A stretch of DNA of 64,000 bases from Vibrio fortis. Lineage in GTDB: Bacteria; Pseudomonadota; Gammaproteobacteria; Enterobacterales; Vibrionaceae. The stretch is taken from NCBI RefSeq assembly GCF_024347475.1, contig NZ_AP025488.1:868001-932000 (forward strand). The letters are read 5' to 3'. The notes beneath the pieces are model-generated. The model was not told the DNA's origin and did no database searches. It saw only the letters and a list, made by a program, of their open reading frames with translations. Within the stretch, counting starts at the first letter, position 1. Each line of letters starts with the position of its first letter. Below, piece after piece: positions 42,710 through 52,325 of this stretch. A program made the position numbers and the translations under genes.

Positions 42710-43822
42710 TTGAGTACTTTGTTCACCGAAAATCGCCTTGGCAATATGGTTCTAAAGAATCGATTCATGCGCAGCGCGACTTGGGAAAATATGGCGACAG
42801 AAGATGGTCATATGACGGATAAGCTCTATGCGATTTATGAAGAGCTTGCACAAGGGCAAGTAGGGTTGATTGTTACCGGTTACGCAAATATCGTTGCAGA
42901 AGAAAAACCGAATGCAGGAATGATGGGGATCTACGATGATTCGTTCATCGAAGAGTACCAAAAGCTTATTTAACTGGTGCAAAGCTATGGTTCGAAGATC
43001 GTTATGCAGCTTGCTTACGGTGGCACAAAAACAACTTATAACGTTGGTGAACGTGTCATCTTTGCACCGAGTGATGTTCCAGAAATGGGCACTAAAACAC
43101 AGGGAACAGCAATGTCGAAACAGGACATTGACTACATTGTTGGCGCTTTCGCTTCTGCTAGTTTAAGAGCAAAACAATCAGGTTTCGATGGTGTAGAAAT
43201 TCATGCCGCGCACACTTACCTGATCAATCAGTTTTTAAGCCCTTACTACAATCAACGTCAAGATGAATACGGTGGCAACTTAGAAAATCGTATGCGCTTC
43301 TTGGTCGAGATTTTCGAAAAGACGCGAGAGTTGGTAGGTCAGGATTACCCGATTTTCGTAAAGCTAACAGCGACGGAGTTTTTTGAAGGTGGCTTGACCT
43401 TTGAAGAGACAAGGCAAATCTGCCAGCGCTTAGATCAATTGGGCGTAGATGGGATCATCATGTCTGGTAATGTTCATGGTAAAGCGAATACCATGGTTGG
43501 CGATAGCTATGATGGATATACCGTGCAAGAAGAAGGTTACTTCCATGAATACGGTGATATTGTCAGCCGTGAGATAAAAGCGCCCGTAATCACGGTGGGA
43601 GGGCTAACAGATATTGACGCCATTGAACATATCGCAAACAACACCGGTATTGAGTACTTTGCTTTGTCGCGTCCTTTGCTTTCTGAACCAAAACTTATTA
43701 AACGTTGGCAGGAAGGCGATCGTACCCCCGTTGAATGCGAACGTTGCTCTAAATGCCGAACCAAACGTGGCAATTTCTGCGTTGTTAATAAAGATCGAAA
43801 AGTACAATTAGCCGCAATGTAA
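42710..43822 (+). pseudogene. NADH:flavin oxidoreductase (old yellow enzyme family), interrupted by an in-frame stop
   Basis: The two halves, 42710-42970 and 42974-43822, are in the same frame, separated by a single TAA at 42971-42973. Together they make a 370-codon FMN-dependent OYE-family barrel: FTENRLGNMVLKNRFMRSAT at the start, VMQLAYGG, then VEIHAAHTYLINQFLSPYYN, ENRMRFLVEIFEKT and PVITVGGLTD. The C-terminus has a Cys-rich stretch (CERCSKCRTKRGNFC). The protein context around the stop is smooth (EEYQKLI-stop-LVQSYGSKI), so one base change would restore it. It starts at TTG with AAGAGGG upstream. It is a pseudogene, a recent nonsense mutation or a sequencing error. Confidence 0.85.
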
Positions 43823-43954
43823 TGGGTTAAGTATCAACATCGCGCCGACAATGATTACATTAGCACGAGTGACTAAAGCGTTAACACCAGTCGTGTTGAC
43901 CCTTGCTCAACCCGTGGTAATTTCTCCTAGAATCATCATCAGTCAGTAACAGTC

Positions 43955-43985
43955 AAAAAAGCCCAGCAATGATGCTGGGCTTTAT
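43955..43985. terminator. Bidirectional terminator
   Basis: GCCCAGCA (43961-43968) and TGCTGGGC (43973-43980) with an A-run before and a T-run after, between the OYE gene and the convergent small gene at 44023. Confidence 0.85.
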
Positions 43986-44022
43986 CAATTTAGGTGTTTT
44001 CACGCGATGTTACGTTTGTAAG

Positions 44023-44271
44023 TTAAAGTAGAATCGCGGTTTCAAGAACGTGGTGTGCCTCACTGCTTAGATCTGGCATTTCGGTCATGATCTTTTTTAG
44101 CTTATCGTCAATTGATTCAGCTTCACTTAGTGCCTGAAAGTTGAGAATTGCTTGCATAGGCTGTTGCTCAACGTAACCCTTCAACATGCTAAGCTCAACC
44201 TTGTTCGCATTTTCAACTTTAGTTAGCGCCACTGTAATGGCTTCTATGCTTAAATTATTGTTTTTTAACAT
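44023..44271 (-). CDS. Small hypothetical protein
   Basis: 82 residues, acidic, predicted helical, with no signal peptide or membrane segment (LKGYVEQQPMQAILNFQALS). I recognise no family. It is supported by its position before a bidirectional terminator and by a plausible single-gene layout. No strong ribosome site is visible, so it may not be a real gene. Confidence 0.5.
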   Translation of the reverse strand: MLKNNNLSIEAITVALTKVENANKVELSMLKGYVEQQPMQAILNFQALSEAESIDDKLKKIMTEMPDLSSEAHHVLETAILL

Positions 44272-44483
44272 TTTAATTATTACAACATTGCTTTCAATGC
44301 GCGAACACTAACACAAAGATAAACTTGCTATATTGATTGAGATTATGAAATAGCTTTGAACGGTTGAAACTTTCGGAGTTTGTGACTGTGTATACATATC
44401 GATAGGATATTAGTGATACAAAGCTAAACTAGCGATTCAGTGAGAGATATTAAAACGTTCACAAGTGAGATGTTTGAGAATAT

Positions 44484-44558
<75 letters not shown>

Positions 44559-44597
44559 TTATCGTCTTATTGAGAAAGACTAAGCAGGTTTAAGAGT

Positions 44598-44672
<75 letters not shown>

Positions 44673-45031
44673 ACATCGTCTTAACGAGATTGATAATGCC
44701 ACATCTAACTGAAAACGAAACCTTTTTTTCCCTATTTTTATGCTAAGTGGTCGCATAATCACCGTTGCGCTATTTTTTTGTGCGTTATGGTCTTGTAAGG
44801 GGGTAATCTGCGTGAGCAAAGTCTCATTTGTCGCTGGGTTTTATTTCCGTATTGTTTAGCTGTTTATATGGCATTGATATGATTGATAACTACAAATAGG
44901 TATGTTGTGCGATATTATTTTTGTAGTGCAAAAAAAAGTACTAAAATGAGTAACTAATTCACCCAAATGGCTCGTCAATTCGACTCACGTTTGTTACATT
45001 TGCCGCATATTTTTTCACCTCTATAACGTCC
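44673..45031. other. 359-bp gene-free region between tRNAs and the thrE-like gene
   Basis: It must carry the minus-strand promoter for the tRNA pair and the plus-strand promoter for the exporter. It is AT-rich. I see no convincing -35/-10 pair, hairpin or coding sequence. Confidence 0.45.
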
Positions 45032-46195
45032 ATGCCTTCCCAGTATCGAATTAACAAAATTGTTGAAATCGGCGACACTCTACATCGCAGTGGCTGTGCT
45101 CCTTATAAACTTGAAAAATACACGCAGCACTATGCAAAAAAGCATGGTGTGGATGTGATGATTCAAGCAACACCAACGGCGATTAACTACCAATTTCCTG
45201 ATGACAATAATGCGGTTATTTTGAAGCGCCTTAAACCTGCTTCAATTAACTTGAGCCTGTTAGCGAATACGATCATTCGTATTAACCAACCAAGTAGTGA
45301 ACCAGTTCCTGAGCCCGTTGGTTATTCAAAGTTCGTGACGGCTCTAGCGAATATGGGTATACCTCCAGCGTACCTTATGCTAGTTGGGAGCACCTTAGAG
45401 GCTGTTGGCTTTTCTGTATTACTAGGCCTTATGGTTTGGTTATGCCAACAAGTTTATCATGGACGACGTGCTATTGCGGTGGAGTTTATTGCTGCTTTGA
45501 TTACCGGTATTTTTGTCGCATTTCTTGCTAGTACCGGACTACCGATTCCCGTGTGGGCCTTGTGCATTGCTTCAATTGTTCTATTTGTGCCCGGATTATC
45601 GATTGCCAACTCATTAGAGTGTCTGGCGTTTAATGACTTGGTTTCGGGTACGAGTTTGCTGGGACAGAGCGCGTTAACCTTGATTAAACTATTTGTCGGC
45701 ATTGTTATGGGGCTGAATATTGGTGAGGCATTGTGGGGGCAGGCTGCATCTATTTCATACACCAACGAGGTACCGACGTGGATGCACGTATCAGGTTTGG
45801 TTTTGATCTCTGTTTCGATTGGCGTGATGTTTAATGCTCGTCCAACAGATATCTTGTTAGGTTTGCCTGTCGCTGTGCTGGGTATGTGGGGGCCTTTCTA
45901 TCTAGGTTTTGACAGCGGTTGGGTTGTCGGTACTTGGGTTACTACAGTATTGATAACACTTTATGGTACTTGGATTGCTAAGAAGATGGATCTCACGGGC
46001 TCAATCTATATTGTTCAAGGTATTATCATCCTAGTTCCGGGTAGTCGTGTCTTGGTTAGTGCCAGCCAATCTGTATTTGAGCAATCTATATTGCCAATTC
46101 CAAGTATAGGTTTGTCAGCACTCTTCATGTTCTCTGCAATCGTTGCAGGCCAAATCACCGCATATTCAATTTACTCTCCAAAAGTAGAAAGATAA
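45032..46195 (+). CDS. Threonine/serine exporter (ThrE family)
   Basis: 387 residues combining an N-terminal ThrE domain (PF06738, about 10-250) and a C-terminal ThrE_2 domain (about 255-380), the fused form of YjjP plus YjjB. The N-terminal hydrophilic segment (GDTLHRSGCAPYKLEKYTQH, IQATPTAINYQF) is typical. About ten membrane helices follow, including VPGLSIANSLECLAFNDLVSGT and IIILVPGSRVLVSASQS. It would export threonine and serine. It is monocistronic with a terminator. Confidence 0.88.
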   Translation: MPSQYRINKIVEIGDTLHRSGCAPYKLEKYTQHYAKKHGVDVMIQATPTAINYQFPDDNNAVILKRLKPASINLSLLANTIIRINQPSSEPVPEPVGYSKFVTALANMGIPPAYLMLVGSTLEAVGFSVLLGLMVWLCQQVYHGRRAIAVEFIAALITGIFVAFLASTGLPIPVWALCIASIVLFVPGLSIANSLECLAFNDLVSGTSLLGQSALTLIKLFVGIVMGLNIGEALWGQAASISYTNEVPTWMHVSGLVLISVSIGVMFNARPTDILLGLPVAVLGMWGPFYLGFDSGWVVGTWVTTVLITLYGTWIAKKMDLTGSIYIVQGIIILVPGSRVLVSASQSVFEQSILPIPSIGLSALFMFSAIVAGQITAYSIYSPKVER

Positions 46196-46208
46196 TCCTC
46201 ATTTATTC

Positions 46209-46236
46209 ACGGCGCCTATTTGATACAGGCGCCGTT
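46209..46236 (+). terminator. Hairpin after thrE-like gene
   Basis: ACGGCGCCT (46209-46217) and AGGCGCCGT (46227-46235) form a perfect 9-bp stem between convergent genes; the T-run is weak. Confidence 0.65.
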
Positions 46237-46294
46237 ATTCATTTCTATGTTTGCCTTTTCTTTGAAACCATAGTCATTCTTTTATGCTTTAGTG

Positions 46295-46900
46295 TTAAGA
46301 CTTCAACGCTAATGCTGAGCCAAACAATACTAAACCGGCTCCACATACCTGGTTTAAGCGCTGTTTGAATTTATTTAACCAGTCCTGCAGTAGCGGTGAC
46401 GTAAACAGAACAGCGACAAGCGCGAACCATGCCATATGCAGGGCCATCATATAGATGCCGTAACCCATTGCGAATGCATTGTCGGTTGAATTATTGGTGA
46501 TCAACTGACTAAAAATACTTAAGAAAAATAGCATTGTTTTTGGGTTTAACACGTTACAGAAAAATCCTTCCAGTATGTAACGCTGCCTCGTTTTCTCATT
46601 TCTAACCATGCTTGGCGATGTTTGTTCTTTGGCAAAGATCCCTTTCAATCCTAGGTAGATCAAGTATCCCGCACCTAAATAGCGAATAGCATGAAAAAGC
46701 GCTTCATTCTGTGAGACCAAGTAACTGATCCCCAACATTGAATAGCTAATATGAACACCAATCGCTAGGCTGATCCCGACAGCGGTCAGAGTTCCTGCTC
46801 TTCTACCAAGATTAATACTGTTCTTTAATACCAAAACAAAGTCAGCACCTGGGCTTATGACGATTAATATACCTAAGATAGCTAAACTGATTAGTTCCAT
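46295..46900 (-). CDS. LysE/RhtB-family amino-acid exporter
   Basis: 201 residues and six predicted helices, with the family start ISPGADFVLVLKNSINLGRRAG and LEGFFCNVLNPKTMLFFLSIF. These match the LysE/RhtB translocator family (PF01810), which exports amino acids or homoserine lactone-type compounds. It is divergent from a LysR regulator at 47000 with 99 bp between them, the classic lysE-lysG/argO-argP layout. Substrate unknown. Confidence 0.9.
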   Translation of the reverse strand: MELISLAILGILIVISPGADFVLVLKNSINLGRRAGTLTAVGISLAIGVHISYSMLGISYLVSQNEALFHAIRYLGAGYLIYLGLKGIFAKEQTSPSMVRNEKTRQRYILEGFFCNVLNPKTMLFFLSIFSQLITNNSTDNAFAMGYGIYMMALHMAWFALVAVLFTSPLLQDWLNKFKQRLNQVCGAGLVLFGSALALKS

Positions 46901-46999
46901 TTGGATTGACTCTTATGATGAATGAGCCACTATTGTATGCGTGGTTTTAGCTGACTATAATCGAAAAGAATTCTGATTATATGTGAGAAAAATTCACAG

Positions 47000-47920
47000 A
47001 TGAGACACCTAAAAGCCTTTCAAGTATTCAATGTCGCAGCCAACGTTGGGAGCTACAGTGAAGCTGCGAAACAACTCAACATTACTCACGGTGCCGTTAG
47101 CAAGCAGATCAGAGTACTGGAAGAACATTTAGCGTGCTCATTGTTTTATAAGCAGGGGCGCGGTGTTGCTTTAACCTCAGAGGGTGAACTGCTTAGAGGT
47201 TATACAGACCAAGCATTTTCAACACTCCAAGCTGGAATTAACTTATTGAGTCAGCAGAGTAACAATGTTCTCGAAGTATCTTGTGAGCCAACATTGACCA
47301 TGCGTTGGTTGATGCCGCGAATCTCAGAATTTTTTGCTGCTTCTGGTATCGATGTGCGTCTGTCGACGGCTGGTGGTCCTGTTACTCTTGGAACATCAGG
47401 ACTTTCGCTTGCTATTCGTCGAGATGACTTTGACACAAGGGCGGACTATCAAAAGCTGTTTCTGGTCGAAGAGTGGGTAGGCCCAGTGTTTTCTCCGCAA
47501 TACTGGGAAGAAATCTTACAAACAAGTATAGATATAAAATGTTTACATAGTGAAACTCGACCAGAGGCCTGGAAAAACTGGTTGTCACATTTCGATCAAT
47601 CAACGTCAGTTAATGAACAGGCAGAACTTAATCCATGCTTTAATCTATTAAAGAATGCTCTTAAGCCGTCATCGACCAATCACACAATGGGACACTTTTA
47701 TTTCTGCTTACAAGCGGCTGTTGATGGATTGGGTGCTGCTATTGGATCCTATCCATTAATAGAAGACGATTTGAAGCGAGGAAATCTGATTGCGCCATTT
47801 GGTTTTGTGAAGTCAGGCTTCAATTATGTTTTGCTTGCAGAGCAAGGGAAGCTACCCAGCAATGAAGCGCAATTTAGTGATTGGCTTAAAGAAGAGCTGG
47901 CCAAGTCAGTGCCGCATTGA
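47000..47920 (+). CDS. LysR family regulator (GcvA-like)
   Basis: 306 residues. The N-terminal helix-turn-helix (GSYSEAAKQLNITHGAVSKQ) has the GcvA/AmpR-type recognition helix. The effector domain has the group's LSTAGGPVTLGTSGLSLAIR segment. It is divergent from the LysE-type exporter, which it probably activates in response to the exported amino acid. Confidence 0.92.
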   Translation: MRHLKAFQVFNVAANVGSYSEAAKQLNITHGAVSKQIRVLEEHLACSLFYKQGRGVALTSEGELLRGYTDQAFSTLQAGINLLSQQSNNVLEVSCEPTLTMRWLMPRISEFFAASGIDVRLSTAGGPVTLGTSGLSLAIRRDDFDTRADYQKLFLVEEWVGPVFSPQYWEEILQTSIDIKCLHSETRPEAWKNWLSHFDQSTSVNEQAELNPCFNLLKNALKPSSTNHTMGHFYFCLQAAVDGLGAAIGSYPLIEDDLKRGNLIAPFGFVKSGFNYVLLAEQGKLPSNEAQFSDWLKEELAKSVPH

Positions 47921-47953
47921 GTTGAGCGGTATTTAAGCCGGTTTCTATTTTTG

Positions 47954-48967
47954 TTAAGCCCTTAGCGCTATATCATGGGGCGGCATCCCAAAGGTCTTCT
48001 TAAAAGCGTTAGTAAAATTAGACGGGTGTTGATAACCAGCCTCGTACGCAGCTTCGGTGATGGAGACTAATCCACGTTCTAAGTGCTGGCGTGCTATTTC
48101 AAGGCGTCTGAAGCGAATGTAGCCGTTGATGGTCATGTTGTACGATTGTTTAAAGCGTCTTTGAATGTTAGAGACACTCATAGAAAACTGTTTAGCTAGA
48201 AGTTCTAGGCTTAGATCTTGGTCCAAGTGCACCTCAATAAAACTGATCATTTCCTCAATACGTTCATCATTACTCCTGTTTTGCATGCGACTTTCATTTT
48301 TCGATAGGGCAATTTTCTTGCGATCATTTTGGCATACCTGACAACAAGATAGAGGGAGCTGAGAAAGTGAATTTGCTAAAAGTTGCTGGGTGAGTGCTTC
48401 AATGTGCAATTTTTGGTGAAAGTCGTCAGGCGTTGAGCTGGTGGTAAGTTGTTGAGCTAGATCCAGTATCTTGTCTGTGATGTTGAGGTGGTAATTAGCG
48501 GTGTGAGTTTTAATGAAATTACGACTGGTACATCCTTCGTTCATGCGAGCTTCGAGCCATTGTGGTTTTACTAAGATATTGATCTTATTTAAATGATTGT
48601 TAGCTATCATGGCACGGCGAAAATTTGCAGGCTTTGCCAGATTGACGACCACCCCTTGTGGCTTTTCCGATGCATCAAGGCTGAATTCAAGATCATCGTA
48701 ACCGAACGATAACTTACCCTCTAAGAGTATTGTGACCAATACGGCAGCGTGCGCTGTTGATACGATCTTGGTATCGACTAACTCAACACAGCGACCACCA
48801 TGCACAAATATCTGGTCATTGTATTGATAAGAAAGAAAAGTGCCTTCTGCGAGTGAAGTCTGTGTGGGTTGGCCTTGTGTAACGATAATCTGTTTCTCTG
48901 TCTGCTCTAGCTTTTTGGTCAGAGTAACCTTGCCCATTTTAGTTCGTTTTGAAACCACTTCACCCAT
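47954..48967 (-). CDS. AraC family regulator of iron uptake (PchR-like)
   Basis: 337 residues from the chosen start. The C-terminal AraC helix-turn-helix pair (about 235-335: LSLELLAKQFSMSVSNIQRR, VSITEAAYEAGYQHPSNFTN) follows a PchR/YbtA-type N-terminal ligand region (FSYQYNDQIFVHGGRC, VTILLEGKLSFGYDD) with cysteines at CCQVC. It is divergent from a TonB receptor and shares a Fur box with it. The start at 48967 has AGGAAAGG just upstream; longer forms up to 49039 are possible. It likely activates the receptor when its ferric ligand is taken up. Confidence 0.88.
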   Translation of the reverse strand: MGEVVSKRTKMGKVTLTKKLEQTEKQIIVTQGQPTQTSLAEGTFLSYQYNDQIFVHGGRCVELVDTKIVSTAHAAVLVTILLEGKLSFGYDDLEFSLDASEKPQGVVVNLAKPANFRRAMIANNHLNKINILVKPQWLEARMNEGCTSRNFIKTHTANYHLNITDKILDLAQQLTTSSTPDDFHQKLHIEALTQQLLANSLSQLPLSCCQVCQNDRKKIALSKNESRMQNRSNDERIEEMISFIEVHLDQDLSLELLAKQFSMSVSNIQRRFKQSYNMTINGYIRFRRLEIARQHLERGLVSITEAAYEAGYQHPSNFTNAFKKTFGMPPHDIALRA

Positions 48968-49042
48968 TTGACCTTTCCTCATAACACCTATGCGATTTTG
49001 CATAAGTGAATCGTCTGTCCATTTATAAACTCGACCCATATT

Positions 49043-49067
49043 ATAAATGAGAATTATTATCATTTAT
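49043..49067. promoter_or_regulatory. Fur box between araC-type regulator and TonB receptor
   Basis: AATGAGAATTATTATCATT (49046-49064) matches the 19-bp Fur consensus GATAATGATAATCATTATC at most positions. It lies 20-40 bases before the receptor start, so both divergent genes should be iron-repressed. Confidence 0.85.
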
Positions 49068-49084
49068 ATCTAGGAAAAGAATTT

Positions 49085-51091
49085 ATGGAAAGCCCAATCC
49101 ATTTGACCATTAAGCGCTCAACACTCTGCCTCGCAATTGGCGCGGCTATCGCTAGCCCAGCCTTTGCCGACGATACAACATCACACTTTGAAGAAGTGGT
49201 TGTGTGGGGAACTAAGGTATCGAGTAACTCTGAGTCTATGGTGTCTGAGGACATGTCACTCAAACAGGCGGACCATATGTCTGATCTACTGCGCGATATT
49301 CCTGGTGTAGATGTGGGAGGAACGCACTCTGTTAACCAGCGTATTACTATTCGTGGCTTAAGCGAAACAGACCTCGACATTCGTTTAGATGGTGCGTCAC
49401 AGCATGCGAACATGTTCCACCACATTGGTAACCTGACACTGAATCCAGATATTTTGAAGTCTGCTGACATTCAAGTAGGTAACAACTCGGTGACGCAAAA
49501 TGGCTTGGGTGGTGCGGTTTACTTTGAAACGAAAGATGCAAAGGATTTATTGCGTTACGACGAGACCTTTGGCGCTCGCGTCTATGGTGGTTATGCGACT
49601 AATGATAGCCAACAGGGCTCACTAACGGTTTATGGCGCGCCAACAGATACCATTGATCTGATGGTATATGGCAACTATGTCACTCGTGATGACTTCAAAG
49701 ATGGTGATGGTAATAAGACTTTTGGTGCTGCCGGTGATGTTTACAACATTCTTGGCAAAATTGGTTACGAGCCGAGTGATCTTCACCGCTTTGAATTAGC
49801 TTATGATATGTATCGTGACAGCGGTGATTACAGCCCACGCCCTGATATGTCTGGTGGAGCAAACGAAGGCTTGTCGAGCGATAAGCTTATCCCAACGGAT
49901 TATGACCGTGACACCGTCACACTGAGCTATGAGATGCGTGGCAGTACACATCAAGCAGACGTAACACTTTATAACACCATGACAGAGATCGTTCGTGACG
50001 AATCTGTGATGGCTCCAGCTTGGCCGGCTAACCGCCTATCGAAAAACAGAGCCAAAAACCAGAACTTTGGTTTGACTGCAAAATTGCAATCTGACTTTAA
50101 CATCGCAAGCTTCGACAATACTGCGACCTACGGTTTTGATGACATGGACAAGACATCAAGTGCTTATTACGGCAGTAGCAAGTTCATGGATGAGTCTGCG
50201 ATTTCAACCGCTTTGTTTGTTGAAGACCAATTTTACTTTACAGATAGCTTCTCTATAACAGCAGGTCTTCGTTTCGATGACTATAAACGTAAAGCAGAAA
50301 CGGGTACTGATGATTTTGATGATGTGACATGGGCGTTGGCAACCGAATGGGGCGTAACACAAGATTGGACGATATTTGCCAGTGCACGTTCACTGTTTAA
50401 AGGCCCAGAACTGCTAGAAAGCTTTATCGCTTACCAAGATGTGGCATACCTGTCTGAAGACATTAAAGCAGAAACTGGTTTGAATACGCAGGGTGGAGTT
50501 CGATTTAACAAATACATCGAAGATCATTTCTTAGGTGCCAATGTAACGGTATTTCAAACCGATATTGATGACTATATTGCTGAGGCTTATCAAAGACCGA
50601 CGCAAACCTATCTTATCTACAATCTAGGCGACGTTGAAATTAAAGGTTTCGAGGCAAGTGTGTCTTACGGTTATGACATGTTTAACAGTAAGCTTTCTTA
50701 CTCTCGCTCAGATACAACCAACAAAGAGACAGGTGGCTATGTACCAGGAGGGAATGGCCGAAGCATTGATATGGGGGATAGCATAGCGCTGACGTTGGAT
50801 TATCAAGCGGACTCTCTGGAGACAATCTTCGGTTGGACGTCGATCCTTGTTAAGGATGAAACTAACGTCGCTGATGGTGCGCCAATCAAAGAAGGTTATG
50901 ACGTACACAACTTGTATGCGCAATGGGTGCCAAATAGCGTTGAGGGTTTATCGGTTACGTTCGGTATAGATAATGTATTCGATGAGCTATACACCTCTCA
51001 CGCTTCACGTTCAGGTACAGCTCGTGGTTTTGTGCTAGACGATTACGAGCCTGGTCGTAACTATAAACTGTCTGCAGCATACCAATTCTAG
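49085..51091 (+). CDS. TonB-dependent receptor, iron-regulated
   Basis: 668 residues. A signal peptide (about 1-28, ending PAFA) precedes a TonB-box-like EEVVVWG, a plug domain (about 45-165; DLLRDIPGVDVGGTHSVNQR, ITIRGLSETDLDIRLDGASQ) and a barrel ending AAYQF. It belongs to the CirA/heme-receptor branch by size. However, the heme motifs FRAP and NPNL are altered: FKGPELLESF stands at the FRAP place and I see no NPNL. A catecholate or hydroxamate from another organism is therefore as likely as heme. AGGAAAAG before the ATG supports the start. A Fur box and a PchR-like regulator lie immediately upstream. Confidence 0.88.
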   Translation: MESPIHLTIKRSTLCLAIGAAIASPAFADDTTSHFEEVVVWGTKVSSNSESMVSEDMSLKQADHMSDLLRDIPGVDVGGTHSVNQRITIRGLSETDLDIRLDGASQHANMFHHIGNLTLNPDILKSADIQVGNNSVTQNGLGGAVYFETKDAKDLLRYDETFGARVYGGYATNDSQQGSLTVYGAPTDTIDLMVYGNYVTRDDFKDGDGNKTFGAAGDVYNILGKIGYEPSDLHRFELAYDMYRDSGDYSPRPDMSGGANEGLSSDKLIPTDYDRDTVTLSYEMRGSTHQADVTLYNTMTEIVRDESVMAPAWPANRLSKNRAKNQNFGLTAKLQSDFNIASFDNTATYGFDDMDKTSSAYYGSSKFMDESAISTALFVEDQFYFTDSFSITAGLRFDDYKRKAETGTDDFDDVTWALATEWGVTQDWTIFASARSLFKGPELLESFIAYQDVAYLSEDIKAETGLNTQGGVRFNKYIEDHFLGANVTVFQTDIDDYIAEAYQRPTQTYLIYNLGDVEIKGFEASVSYGYDMFNSKLSYSRSDTTNKETGGYVPGGNGRSIDMGDSIALTLDYQADSLETIFGWTSILVKDETNVADGAPIKEGYDVHNLYAQWVPNSVEGLSVTFGIDNVFDELYTSHASRSGTARGFVLDDYEPGRNYKLSAAYQF

Positions 51092-51163
51092 TCGTGTGCT
51101 CATTTGAGAGTCGAAGTGACGTGCATTTGCACAGCAACTAATATTTAGGATGCATACAGGAAT

Positions 51164-51239
51164 GCTAACGTTCATTCTATATCGAGTTACTCCATAGGTA
51201 TCGATATAGAATTAGCTTGGGCGCTAAACAAACGTTAGC
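51164..51239. repeat. Nested inverted repeat downstream of the TonB receptor
   Basis: Outer arms GCTAACGTT (51164-51172) and AACGTTAGC (51231-51239); inner arms TTCTATATCGA (51175-51185) and TCGATATAGAA (51201-51211). Both pairs are perfect and correctly nested. There is no T-run. It could be an RNA structure or a remnant of a mobile repeat. Confidence 0.6.
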
Positions 51240-51254
51240 TATCTTCGTAGCGAA

Positions 51255-51290
51255 ATGGCCTCGGGCAATCAGCTCGGGGCCATTTTTTTA
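51255..51290. terminator. Bidirectional terminator
   Basis: ATGGCCTCGGGC and GCTCGGGGCCAT pair around AATCA and are followed by TTTTTTT. It lies between the convergent TonB receptor and ABC permease and overlaps the permease stop codon. Confidence 0.85.
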
Positions 51291-52238
51291 GCGATCGAGA
51301 TACACACGAGAACGCGTTTCGACCCATTTAAATAGGCGAGAAAGGGCGAAACATAGTCCAAAATAGACTGCGCCTACAATCAGCCATATTTCAAAGATAA
51401 GTCCAGATGAGTTGGCCATCTCTGTGCCTACAAAAGTCATCTCTTGAATTGAGATTAGCGAGACAATCGATGTGTCTTTGACGAGAGAAATCGCTTGTCC
51501 TGCCAAAGGTGGAGTTATAGCGGTGAGCACTTGTGGACCAATCACAAAGCGGTATTTAGACAAGCTAGACAGCCCGAGCGAATCCGCTGCTTCCCATTGC
51601 CCTTTTGGAACGCTTTCTAAACCTGCGCGAATCACCTCGGCAATATAGGCCGAAGAGAGTAAACCAATACAGATAACACCCGAAGCGAGGTTTTCCCACA
51701 GGTTTGATGGGCCGAACAATACACTTTGTAGAGTGTTTATCTCACCGTTGTGGTTTCGTAATAGGCTCTCTAACCCAAGTAAAGGAATGAGCTGATTAGA
51801 GATAAAGAAGTAGAAGATAAATACAAACACCAAAGGTGGAATATTACGTACCAATTGAATGAACAGCAGTGCTGGTGTTCGAAATACAGGAATAGATGAG
51901 TGACGTGCCACTCCGAGCACTATGCCAACAGAGAGTGCCAGTACCATACTCCATACACTGAGACGCAAGGTCGCGATCAAGCCCTGAAAGAAATACGGAA
52001 TACTACCTTCGGAAGGGGGGACGAAGATGAGGTTAAACGCATTTTCCCAACGCCAATGATAGTTAATACCAACCGAAGAACGATAGTAAAGCCAACCACA
52101 GAAAAGGCCGGCAAGGAGAAGTAGCACGCCATCGAGAAGAGTAAGACGTTGGTACCAAGTTTTGCTTTGTGGGCTAGGTTTGGTTGCTATGAGAGGGCTT
52201 GTGTCCGTCACTGATAACCTATGTGTAGATTCATACAT
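51288..52238 (-). CDS. Polar amino-acid ABC transporter permease 2
   Basis: A 316-residue inner-membrane permease of the HisM/GltJ family. A long N-terminal tail (about 35 residues) precedes the first helix, then the LRLSVWSMVLALSVGIVLGV region and the EAA loop region (AYIAEVIRAGLESVPKGQWEAADSLGLS), which contacts the ATPase. It contains the segment NYHWRWENAF, also found in degenerate form in permease 1 (YRWQWERV), so the two are homologous partners. It is the last gene of the operon after the binding protein. Confidence 0.92.
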   Translation of the reverse strand: MYESTHRLSVTDTSPLIATKPSPQSKTWYQRLTLLDGVLLLLAGLFCGWLYYRSSVGINYHWRWENAFNLIFVPPSEGSIPYFFQGLIATLRLSVWSMVLALSVGIVLGVARHSSIPVFRTPALLFIQLVRNIPPLVFVFIFYFFISNQLIPLLGLESLLRNHNGEINTLQSVLFGPSNLWENLASGVICIGLLSSAYIAEVIRAGLESVPKGQWEAADSLGLSSLSKYRFVIGPQVLTAITPPLAGQAISLVKDTSIVSLISIQEMTFVGTEMANSSGLIFEIWLIVGAVYFGLCFALSRLFKWVETRSRVYLDR

Positions 52239-52325
52239 GATAATTTTTGTTTCAAAGTAGGCTCTTAGAACCCACTTTGAAACTGAATTATGAAGCGGCC
52301 AGCCAAATAACTGACCGCTGATTTA

